DNA of 64,000 bases from Mytilus trossulus (Eukaryota; Mollusca; Bivalvia; Mytilida; Mytilidae), in NCBI RefSeq assembly GCF_036588685.1, contig NC_086376.1:17664411-17728410 (forward strand), written 5' to 3'. Shown here in pieces: positions 34,401 to 43,055 of this stretch. Both the position numbers and the translations under genes were made by a program. Under the pieces are notes generated by a model, which was not told the origin of the DNA, ran no database searches, and saw only the letters and a program-made list of their open reading frames with translations. Each line of letters opens with the position of its first letter. Position 1 is the first letter of the stretch.

Positions 34401-36895
34401 ACCAGAAGTATTCATTCCCTAAGCATGTTTCAATAATAAATGCCATCAGTAAAATGATTTGGACAGTATATCATCCCAGATTTGTACTATTTTTGGAAGT
34501 TTTGGACATGTGTACTGCTTGTCCAAGACACACAAAGGTAGCCCACCCTTCAAGAAAAACATTTTTTTCCAATATTTATTCTTGAAGTTCATATTTGGGT
34601 TCAAACTGCAACTTAAACCTGAAAAACAAAGAATATGTAGCCTTAGGTTGAGGGAAAGTGCATCAAATTTAAATACATATCATAAAGCCATTGGAGCCAA
34701 AAAATTATATTTTATGTAGAGGTCATAATATTAAAACTTTTACTTCTTTTCTTCAGCGAACAAACTATAGACAATATTCCAAAGATTCCCTGACCACTGC
34801 TGCTCACTATGTTATGAAGTTTAATACTCCAATAATGAAGGCTGCACGAATGTTTGGAGTCCCAGCCTCAACTCTCAAGGACCATGTTCGAAATAAATTA
34901 CCTCAGGACGCTGAACTTTTAACACAGCCATCTACACCCTCATTAATAAATGATAGAGATGAAAGAAAACTGATAGAATATATAAAGACGATGGAGAAAT
35001 GTGGTTTTATATTGACCACAAGAGAAATTATTGAATTTGGATCTGAATTAGCCAGTGCTTCACAAGAAATTGAAGGCTCTATCACTCTCAGTGATTCATG
35101 GTATCTTGATTTTGTCAAAAGATGGCCTCCATTAGGAATGGTCAACAGAGAGGGAAGAAGTCCTATACCTCAGGATATCAAAAAATATTTTATGGAATTA
35201 AATAAAATTTTCAACAAACACAAGTTTTTTGAACGGCCTGAGCTTGTATATGTTATGGATGAAGTTGATATTACTTTGGAATACAATCCTTTGAAATTAG
35301 TTCCACGGAAGAGATTTAGTAGATCAAATCAGAACAAAAGTGCTCAACAAAAATTAACATCAGTGGTCGGTTGTTCTAATGCCTTGGGTACAACTTTACC
35401 TCCATATTATCTTTTACAATCAGATGAAATAGTAACCGATGTCATTTCTCAATCACCTCCTGGTACACAAGCCATGTTTGCTAATACAGTTCGTAAAGAC
35501 TGTAGCACATTAAGAGATTATTTTCAGAATCATTTCATGCGATTTGCTCAGTCAGGAAGAAATACTCAAAACCGATTTGTTCTTGTGTTCTATGACAGTC
35601 GGAGGACGAATCTCAATGTTTCTGATATAGATTGGGCCAAGCGGTGGCATATCTTGTTATTTCCTCTCCCTCATCCTATTAAGAAGGAAGAAGAATCAGC
35701 AAGGGAAATTCTAAATGGCATTTTTCTTAACTATGGTGATGATGTTGAAGAAGGGAGAAGTCAATTTGTCAAACAGAAAGGGTACATGGCTGTCTCAATG
35801 CCAGATATTTGTGGTATATTAGGACAAGCATACAGGAAATCCCTTACTTACGCACATATTTCCTCTTGCTTTGAAAGCTATGGAATATATCCTCTCAACC
35901 CAAGGAATTATGTGAGCAGATTGGATGCCTCATTTCAGCTGAAGCTACACGATCTACAGGCAATACCTAACTATGAAACTAATCTCTGGTTATTGAGTGA
36001 CTTCAGTTGTACTCAAGCTGTTAATAATGCTATAGAGTCCTCATTTAATTCTAGTGAAAGTAACAACTTGTATTGTGGGGGAGAAAACAATGCTCGCTAT
36101 GTTAAACACAATAATAGTGCCACAGAATCAATTAACTGTAATGACATTAATCAAACAAGCTCAGGATATAATCAAGATAGTGCAGCATTTAATACGTCTT
36201 ATCAGGGTCTCATTAACCATCTTATGGTTCAAGCTGTCAGAGATAGTTCTCAGATAGAACCTCAAATACTCAATGGTGTTGCAATCAAAACAGAGCCACA
36301 GATGGACTTTAGCTATGGACAAGTTACTGGTGCTCCACAAATTCAGGAGAGCTTTAATCAGCAGCAATACATATTAGAAAGTTCCATCTCCTCAAATGAA
36401 TCTCAAAATACTCAAAACTGCCAAGTAGTTCCTCAAATGTATCTTTATCAGAATGGAGGTGAATCTTGCAACTCATCAAATAATGGGGCTGCCGAAAATC
36501 AAAATACAATTACAGCTCCAGCATCAAATGATGATTTAACAAATAATTCACAGGTTGTAGTGCAAGCTAAAAGTAAGTGTGAATCATCCTCAAGTTCAAG
36601 AAGAAAAGGAAAAAGTTACAGAGTAATTGTCAACGAACCTGAACCTGAAAATGAGGTGACTGATAAACAGATTTCAGATGATACAGCTGAAAACCCACCT
36701 CAAGAATCAAACAAAATATTCAGTAAATCAAAATCAGATACATGTAGAAAGGCCAGTAGATTAGGATCATTACTGGATGAAAAAGTTCGTAAACTTCATG
36801 AACAAGCAAAAGCATCAAGTGAAGTTGTTGAGGACCATGATGAACCTTTAATGAAAATAGGAGAGTTCCAAATAGTGATGAACAAGGGAGAATGA
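27954..36895 (+). CDS. Set B: multi-HTH, pogo-transposase-derived protein
   Basis: Six exons (27954-28484, 31379-31810, 32150-32581, 33177-33362, 33823-34134, 34757-36895) join at phase 0 into a 1343-residue frame ending TGA at 36895. Order of modules: three CENP-B-type units, each an N-terminal HTH plus a Tc5/CENP-B HTH, one per exon (residues 1-465); an Asp/Gly/Pro-rich linker (466-527); a psq HTH with a PPSKKARSE basic signal (528-631); then a second psq HTH, a CENP-B-like HTH, a DDE fold (about 790-1030) and a Gln/Ser/Asn-rich tail. The family is pogo/Tigger-like; human CENP-B and TIGD proteins are domesticated relatives. The DDE motifs look degraded, so a DNA-binding chromatin or transcription role in the nucleus is more likely than transposition. 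The start is the first ATG after the CpG-rich region (MLSRKRKEND); an in-frame ATG at 27804 is possible. Confidence 0.8.
28501..30569. mobile_element. 2.07-kb foldback element in set B intron 1
   Basis: Long inverted arms (about 28501-29430 and 29610-30569) begin GGGAAGGTCTATTAACAGGA and end with its inverse. The sequence ATTTTTGT(G) flanks both sides (28493 and 30570), an 8-9 bp target duplication. Each arm is built of two roughly 400-bp modules carrying CTGCCAGGACAG and AAAAAATGGCTGAAATTG-like blocks (28679/29070; 28868/29268). Long, internally repetitive arms and this duplication length suggest a foldback element of the hAT, MULE or P-type groups; no transposase is present. It starts 16 bp after the exon 1 donor. 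Confidence 0.8.
30775..30925. repeat. Two consecutive perfect hairpins
   Basis: Hairpin 1 has 28-bp arms (30775-30802 and 30810-30837, around AGCCTTGCCAGACGTCATAA) with a 7-nt loop. Hairpin 2 has CTGGGACGCCTTC (30848-30860) and its inverse (30865-30877) around CTTC, extended by T and A runs. A third copy of the first arm (AAAATAGCCTTGCCAGACGT) follows at about 30888. No protein coding. Confidence 0.8.
31379..31810 (+). CDS. Set B coding exon 2, CENP-B/Tc5 module 2
   Basis: The acceptor ATTATTTAAG ends at 31378 and the donor GTG|GTAAGT follows 31810; 144 codons in phase 0. N-terminal HTH: LTLERKAELIAAVDQ, KRKLAEEYGIAPSTLSGIM. Tc5/CENP-B HTH: VLKWQSANEPFNGPKLVEKA through GWIDRFKNRHNI. It has exactly the length of the next exon and about half its residues are shared, so the two arose by exon duplication. 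Also a phase-compatible target for set A exon 6. Confidence 0.82.
32150..32581 (+). CDS. Set B coding exon 3, CENP-B/Tc5 module 3
   Basis: The acceptor TTCCATTTTCAG ends at 32149 and the donor GAT|GTAAGA follows 32581; 144 codons, phase 0. N-terminal HTH: LTLERKVQLLEEVEKG, KRQIAEEFGIAPSTLSGII. Second HTH: LLKWVEETKKRNSAIKSTQL through SWVDRFKSRNL. A paralogue of the preceding 432-bp exon, with the same order, the same length and similar recognition helices. Confidence 0.82.
33177..33362 (+). CDS. Set B coding exon 4 (acidic linker)
   Basis: The acceptor ATATTAACAG ends at 33176 and the donor CAG|GTAGAT follows 33362; 62 codons, phase 0. Acidic and Ser-rich, with a small internal repeat (PDGTPDGTCDGTPDAG). 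No fold expected; separates the CENP-B modules from the psq modules. Confidence 0.65.
33823..34134 (+). CDS. Set B coding exon 5, psq HTH module
   Basis: The acceptor ATCAATTTCAG ends at 33822 and the donor GAT|GTAAGT follows 34134; 104 codons, phase 0. psq HTH: YTQEQLMEACKYSMET, then YREVSEKFGIPQSTLRDKL. It is followed by PPSKKARSE, a plausible nuclear localisation signal, and a Ser/Thr-rich tail. Confidence 0.78.
34757..36895 (+). CDS. Set B terminal exon: psq HTH and degraded DDE fold
   Basis: The acceptor TCTTTTCTTCAG ends at 34756; 712 codons then TGA. It opens with a psq HTH (YSKDSLTTAAHYVMKF, MKAARMFGVPASTLKDHV), then a CENP-B-like region ending SWYLDFVKRWP. The pogo-type DDE fold follows: VYVMDEVD (codon at 35258) matches the first acidic motif, and VLVFYDSRRTN (codon at 35594) matches the second but lacks the usual DGHxSH pattern. 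No QPLD-like third motif is seen before the SSCFESYGIYPLNP block, which matches the family's conserved end. A 300-residue Gln/Ser/Asn-rich tail with basic patches (SSSRRKGKSYR) follows. Confidence 0.82.
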   Translation, partial: RTNYRQYSKDSLTTAAHYVMKFNTPIMKAARMFGVPASTLKDHVRNKLPQDAELLTQPSTPSLINDRDERKLIEYIKTMEKCGFILTTREIIEFGSELASASQEIEGSITLSDSWYLDFVKRWPPLGMVNREGRSPIPQDIKKYFMELNKIFNKHKFFERPELVYVMDEVDITLEYNPLKLVPRKRFSRSNQNKSAQQKLTSVVGCSNALGTTLPPYYLLQSDEIVTDVISQSPPGTQAMFANTVRKDCSTLRDYFQNHFMRFAQSGRNTQNRFVLVFYDSRRTNLNVSDIDWAKRWHILLFPLPHPIKKEEESAREILNGIFLNYGDDVEEGRSQFVKQKGYMAVSMPDICGILGQAYRKSLTYAHISSCFESYGIYPLNPRNYVSRLDASFQLKLHDLQAIPNYETNLWLLSDFSCTQAVNNAIESSFNSSESNNLYCGGENNARYVKHNNSATESINCNDINQTSSGYNQDSAAFNTSYQGLINHLMVQAVRDSSQIEPQILNGVAIKTEPQMDFSYGQVTGAPQIQESFNQQQYILESSISSNESQNTQNCQVVPQMYLYQNGGESCNSSNNGAAENQNTITAPASNDDLTNNSQVVVQAKSKCESSSSSRRKGKSYRVIVNEPEPENEVTDKQISDDTAENPPQESNKIFSKSKSDTCRKASRLGSLLDEKVRKLHEQAKASSEVVEDHDEPLMKIGEFQIVMNKGE

Positions 36896-39120
36896 TATAT
36901 AAAATGGATATAAGATCATGAATAGTAATCCAAAACCTTTTAATATTGTAGTGTAGTCTTTGATGTTTTTTGAGAATCTCTTTGGTGCCATGTTTTGTTT
37001 GTTAAAAATATATCCCATTTGCATTTGCATGATTAACAGGTGATTATAATACATTGTATTTGTTTTTACATTTCAAAAAATGGATTCTGCATACTGCAGT
37101 CTAATAGGTTCTACATACTGCAGTCTTATTATCTATTGATGGGGGTTATAAAACTTCTTTTGCTAGGTGGCAGATTCCATGTTTGGCAATTATCCTGAGC
37201 AATGAACTTCTGATATAAAAGTACAGATTTTTTTGTCAGAAAATAGATCTTTTCACATATCTTTTAAATAATGGACACTTTAACAAAATGGTGTTTTCAT
37301 TAGAGAAAGGACAGACATTTTGACAGAAAATTCTTATGTTTTACTTAGCAACATGAACGATCCTGATATCTTCAGAATTTTCAAAGTTTGGATGTACAAT
37401 GTATATCTTTCTTAAATATGAAAGGCAAATTGAGATTATTTAAATCTGACAGTACTGAACAACTTTGATTTTGAATTGATGTTAATGTACTAGTTGGGAG
37501 CACTCAAGATAAAAATTGTTTCTGAGACCTTTATTAGGTCTAAGTAGTATATGTAGCATGTAACATTATGGTCTTAAAGAGAAATGCTACATTTGTACAT
37601 AAAATTGGTATAATTGAATTTATTAACGAATTCTGTAATTGACCTTAATCAAATTTATTATATGCACTAACTTAGTTGATAATATCTGGAATAAATGGGT
37701 TAATTTTGATAGTATTTGTATGAAGGCTAAAAATATAAATATGTTGGATAAGTATACATATAAATCAAAAACTACAAGGACGTCATACTTTTATGAATTG
37801 AGTAATATATTTATGTAGTCTGCACATAGTAGCACAAAATGTAAGATCGAAGCAAATTAATAGTAAAAAAAAAATTAGGTTTTTGCATACATATTAATTT
37901 GAGTAAAAACATCGGCATAAATTGGTATCAGCATGAGGCAACAACCAAAGACTTTTGTAGGTTAATATAATACACTTTCACCTATAAACATGTACATGAA
38001 GTGTAATAATTTGTAGAACACTGATTTCAATCATGGCTTAAACATTTTACTCTTTATCTATTTTCTCCTTTCTTGGAAAATGTTAGATAATGCTCCTTAA
38101 AGCCTCTTTGTGTAAAATATCTTAAAGTTTAGGAGGTTAACCCCATTAGCCAAGCTAAAGAGGTTACTGAAGCATAATTATTTTTTTCTACAAAGATATC
38201 ATAAAACACAACTTGGGACTCCAAAACAATTAAGGGTTAATGCAAACATGTTATTGTAAGTACTGTAATGATACAGAGAAGCCATTCATAAAGTAAAAAC
38301 GGAACCATAGCAAATTTGTCAGGCGATGAATGCAACCTATGAAAAACCTTTTTCAATTCAATTCTTGTTTAAACTGTATATATTGCATTTAAAAGGTTAC
38401 ATCTCAATAGCAATTGTATTTACATCTCAATAGTAATTGTATTTACATGTGTAGAAAGATCACATTTTATTGTAAAAAAGAAAATTTTAGTATATCAAGC
38501 CAATTGGGCTTGTGCAATAAATTTTAATGTTCATGTATACCGGTAGTCACATATTTTTAGTGCAATTTTCTTTTGGATGTTGTACTTTGAGGAATTTTAC
38601 TATGAATTTGTTGTATTTGTTATAGATGAATTAAAGATTTACCATATTCATTATCATGATAGTAATATATTCAACTCTTTTGAATATTTTTTTTTTAATT
38701 TAATCTAAATCTTGAATAATGGTGATTAATTATGTTGACAAAGATCTGAATTTACAAAATAAAAATTAAATTTAACATGTAGATGTCACAATTTTTACAA
38801 TTGAACTTTATTTCAACTACTATTATGAACAGTATTTTATATGTTAAAGGCATGTTCAAATTTACCCACTACCAAAGGAATATTTAAATTTTATACACAA
38901 CTGTTTTAAAGTTGTGCTTGTTACATGTTCAGTTCCTTTAAGACCTTAATCACGTGAAATTTATTTGAAAAATATTAAAAATAACTTTGTAGAAATACAA
39001 AAGTAAGATATGATTAGACCTCTGATAAAACAGTATTATTTACAGACTTTTATATAATGTTGAGGATGTTGTGTCAATGTTTTATAAATCTTTTGCAATA
39101 AATTTACATACACATTTCTT
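36896..39120 (+). other. Probable 3' UTR of set B
   Basis: AT-rich, non-repetitive sequence after the stop at 36895. Candidate AATAAA signals lie at 37690, 38516 and 39097, the last followed by a T-rich stretch near 39117-39135. The actual cleavage site is unknown. Confidence 0.4.
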
Positions 39121-40587
39121 CTTGTTTTTTCTGCTGTTAACCAGATTATAAATGGAGAAGTTTGGCAGATTGTTGGCTGAACCATAGTTTATAAACCATT
39201 TTATCTAATGTTTTCCAAAAATGTTCAATGTTGAAGATTTGAACTTTAGGGTTCAGTAGCTTTGATTATTGATTAATTAAAAGATGGCACTTGTTGTTTC
39301 CATGCTTATGAACATTTAGAAGTTTGACATTGATGATTTTCAATTATGCCACTTGGAGTATGATTCTTGATAGAATGGAAAATAGGCATAGAACATGTTG
39401 GGTCAAACAAGTCAGAGAGCACCTTAAAAAAAAGGGAGTTTGCTTTCAATTTGACAGCTCATTTTCGTGATTTCAAACTGCATTTGTTTCAGTGTTTCCA
39501 AGATACTTGAATACTCCTTTTTAAGGAATTTGCAATAATAACTCATTTCCTATTACACCATCTGCTATACTAGATGCAAGTTGAGATAATATTAAGTTAG
39601 TGACCAGGACATTTTAGGTTAAAATATTGTTGCCGTCTTGTCTTTAATCGTCTTTTATCGTATATACTTGTGTATGTTATGCTTTGTTTGTTTTACCTTC
39701 TTACATCTGTGTTTACATTCATTGCCTTCATTCTTGGCTACTTTACGACAAAAGAATTAATGGGTCCATATAAAACTTATTATCCTCAACAAATTGCAGA
39801 AATTCTTTGCATAACATTCAATGCTTCATTAAACTGATTAAAATTCATTTTGATTATTTTCTATTTTCTTTCTAACTATTTGCCCTAAATTTTACAACAG
39901 CTGTTAATTCAAACATGCATTTGTTAAAAAGTTCCTCTAGTTCAAGGCATTAGTATGCTAATTGATGCAAATTTCTGTTTTGCTTCTAAAAAGTTGTGGA
40001 GGCCAGTCTAAGGTATGCTGTTTCTAGCAGTGTTCACAGTTAGTCCAAGTATGTGATATTGACAGTTTAAAAAGGAAAAACAAATGGGCAGTCGACCATT
40101 TTCGGATTGCAGTGTGTAATATTCATGGATATTATTTGGTCCTCTTTCCTTTGAAACAGTCTTTAGAATTCAAAATATCATCATATTAGTTGTTTAAAGG
40201 TACAGGGTGCAGGAGAAACCACTAATTTGGATTCTGTTATAAAATCATTACCAGACGTTATTTTCATAAAGATTATATGACTGAACAAATGTTAAATTAT
40301 AGGGGGGGGGGGGGGGGTAAACCCTTAGAAACATTGACGTGAACACAGTTCATATTTAGAGCATAGAATCCTTTGTTGCTTTTACATAAATTGTTATAAA
40401 AACAGCAGTATACACATTTGACGAAGAAACCTTGTGGAAAACGGAAAATCAATGCAACCAAAACACAAAGCAGGGCTAGCAAAATACTTGAGCCACCTTG
40501 GTAAAAGTTTGAATCCTGACATATTAGAAAATTTCAAAGCAACTATAGTTGACTTATGTTCATTCTCGTAAATACATTAAGAAGATA
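39121..40587. other. Intergenic, no gene seen
   Basis: AT-rich DNA with a 16-base poly-G run at 40302-40317. No convincing exon on either strand. Confidence 0.35.
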
Positions 40588-40667
40588 CAAGTGAAAACTG
40601 TCAAGGATTGGAACAAAATTCCTTCAGATATAGCCACAGCAAAATGTCTTGAAGTATTCCAGTCATG
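40588..40667 (+). pseudogene. LINE ORF2 C-terminal relic
   Basis: A short frame reads VKTVKDWNKIPSDIATAKC and then LEVFQS before TGA. The pattern T-V/I-x-D-W-N-x-(I/L)-P near a terminal stop is typical of the last residues of jockey/CR1-like non-LTR retrotransposons. Sequence upstream is decayed. Confidence 0.5.
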
Positions 40668-40867
40668 AGGGACCCAACACCTCATGCAAATAAATTCAAC
40701 CAATTGTTTTTAGTAAAGTTGTTGGTAAAGATTGCGTGAAATGCGATTATAACCCAATAGTACTGACTTGATATTTTTATCTTCCAAGGTTTACCACTAC
40801 CTTAGAAAGTTCAAACAAAATAGTGCAGTGAGGTGATAATTATTAAGATCATATCCAGTCAGACAAT

Positions 40868-40990
40868 GCAATGTGGTATAACATGACAACCTTTATAGGT
40901 CAAAGTACGGTCTTCAACACGGAGCCTTGGCTCACACAGAACAACAATCTATAAAGGGCCCGAACACAATACTAATGGAAACCCAACGGT
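40868..40990 (-). repeat. Dispersed TTGTCTCATTGGC repeat, copy 2 (diverged)
   Basis: Reverse-orientation relative of the copy at 20998. It retains AATGTGGTATAACATGACAA and GTCTTCAACACGGAGCCTTG. Confidence 0.45.
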
Positions 40991-41409
40991 ATAATTTATA
41001 AATGTTTATATTATATATAACGAGAAACGAGAAGTACTTATGAACAAATCAACAAACGACATCTTCTTAACATCAGAATTATGACAGGTGCAAACGATTG
41101 CAGCCAAGACTACCAAGTGATCGTTTTACAAATGCACGTGAAATATTTGCGACTGGACGTAAAGCAAACAGCAATCGGCAAATCAATCAAATAGTCATGG
41201 AGTTGAACAAAATGGCAGAGTATTCTTTGTGAGATAGAGATAGGTCCCTTTATCCGTATTTTATTGTTGAATGTACTCAGTTTTAGTTGTCAATATAACT
41301 CTTCTCTCTGACATGTAACACTGAGCGCAGCAGTCTCAAATAAAACACAGGGTGCTGCGACACCCATGAATATTTGTCATGGTTATTGATCAGACATAAA
41401 CAAACTTAT

Positions 41410-41510
41410 TGTTTTGAAGGCCGTACATTAACCTATAATGGTTTACTTTTACAATTTGTTATTTGGATGGAGAGTTGTCTTATTGGCACTCATACCGCAT
41501 CTTCCTATAT
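41410..41510 (+). repeat. Dispersed TTGTCTCATTGGC repeat, copy 3
   Basis: Carries GGCCGTACATTAACCTATAA, GGATGGAGAGTTGTCTTATT and GGCACTCATACCGCATCTTC. Same family as 20998 and 63800. Confidence 0.55.
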
Positions 41511-41724
41511 ATATTATATCTAAATCAGTTGATCTGGTAGTTTTTACTTGTAAAAAAGTAAACAAACAATATTTAACGAATCTCTGCCAAGCCTTTCTGG
41601 CAGTGTAATCAAATTCAAGACAAACTGAACATTGGTGTCAAACGTATTCAAAGATTTTGAACTACTTATTTATGCTATGTTGACCCTCCTATTGTTAGTA
41701 TTTATTTTTTCCTAAATGAATAAT

Positions 41725-41840
41725 TAGATATAAGAATATGTGGTATCAGTGCCAATGAGACAAATGTCCATCCAACTCACAATTTGTAAAAGAAAACCAT
41801 TATAGGTCAAAGTTCGGCCTTCAACACGGAGAACCATATT
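41725..41840 (-). repeat. Dispersed TTGTCTCATTGGC repeat, copy 4
   Basis: Reverse orientation: ATGTGGTATCAGTGCCAATG, AACCATTATAGGTCAAAGTT and CGGCCTTCAACACGG. Confidence 0.55.
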
Positions 41841-42179
41841 AAGTTAAATGTATGCAAGACATTGAACGCCTATGAAAAAGGGACCCGAGAGTATAATTTG
41901 TATGCATTCTCATACGAAATTACTTTACGTCATTCATTGCCATACACATGGACGGTCCTAAACTTTACTTGTAAATTACTAGAATGACCAGCAGTTTTAA
42001 CTAGGAAGGCTAGTAAATTAACAAAATGTTGAGGTTATACTTTCCTATGTCATCGACTAATTATCTACCATACATTTCTATCGGTGGCCCAGCCAACTGA
42101 CAATAGTGAATTTGAACGATAACCTTTTACTGACAAGTGTTCAATTGAACAATGAGGTAGATGTGTGTGCTTTGTCAAT

Positions 42180-42410
42180 ATTAATAATGGAATTTGGTGC
42201 GACGGTCATACAATTGAGAGGTTTAGCTAGCTATAAAACCAGGTTCAATTTACCATTTACTACACAATAAAATACCTGTACCAAGTCAGGAATATATCAG
42301 TTGTTATCCATTGTTTAATGTGTTTGAGCTTTTGATTTTGCCATTTAATTAGGTGTTATCCTTTTTTGAATTTTCCTCGTCGTTCAGTATTTTTGTGATT
42401 TTACTTTTTT
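42180..42410 (+). repeat. Dispersed repeat, relative of 1940-2150
   Basis: TGCGACGGTCATACAATTGA, GAGGTTTAGCTAGC and GAATTTTCCTCGTCGTTCAG follow the same order as the copy at 1940-2150. Non-coding. Confidence 0.55.
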
Positions 42411-42537
42411 TTCAAACCAAATAGCAAGGTTGTTGTTCTATATATCACTGAAACCAGTTTTGTGTATGGTTAAAACGAGGGACACCTTTCGTATTCCATA
42501 AAGCAAAGGACAAAAGACAGATTTATAAATATTCAAT

Positions 42538-42905
42538 TTTATTTCGATTGCTTTTATTGCACATCCGGCCTTGATTATCACTGCACAGCTAGACTTGACA
42601 GTTCTAGATCGAAGTCAGTTTCTATCGGTTCTTCTTAATATTATTATTCATTTACAGGTTTAAGTACACAGCCGCAGGCTGCTATTTGGCTATATAAAGT
42701 GGCTATCTATGCTATAAAGTAAAGAAGTTTGATAGAAGAAGAAAAAGATAGATATCACAACATATATTTGTTTACAATTCTACAAAAATAAGAATAGACA
42801 CAAGCACGCGTATGGAAAACATTCTTGTAAAACATTTTGATGATCATGTGGAATTGAGTCATGCGAATGATTTAATTTATTAACGATTCCTAAAGTGGGA
42901 AATGT
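42538..42905 (-). other. 3' UTR region of the cyclophilin gene
   Basis: On the minus strand AATAAA occurs 25 bp after the stop codon (plus TTTATT at 42876-42881) and again at 42553-42558 and 42538-42543. The first may be too close to be the only signal; the distal pair would give a 3' UTR of about 350 bp. Confidence 0.45.
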
Positions 42906-43055
42906 TTATAAATCTTCATCACTTGCAGCTTGAGCTTCTGTTAATTCATATTTCTTTTCAATTCCTACGATTCCACAGTCAATGATTTTAACGCTTTTCT
43001 TTGGAACTGCTGTTCTTGAATCGGCTGGTACTTCACCAATGGTTCTGATTACATC
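42906..43055 (-). CDS. Cyclophilin coding exon 4
   Basis: The acceptor (minus) GATTTGTAG precedes 43055; 49 codons plus TAA at 42906-42908. Encodes the last strand of the barrel ([18 protein letters not shown]) and an acidic tail ending DEDL. Confidence 0.88.
   Translation of the reverse strand, partial: DVIRTIGEVPADSRTAVPKKSVKIIDCGIVGIEKKYELTEAQAASDEDL

Noticed and set aside
34337..34719. Plus-strand open frames before the terminal exon of set B
   Set aside because: They sit in the intron between the donor at 34135 and the acceptor ending at 34756, with no homology or splice support.
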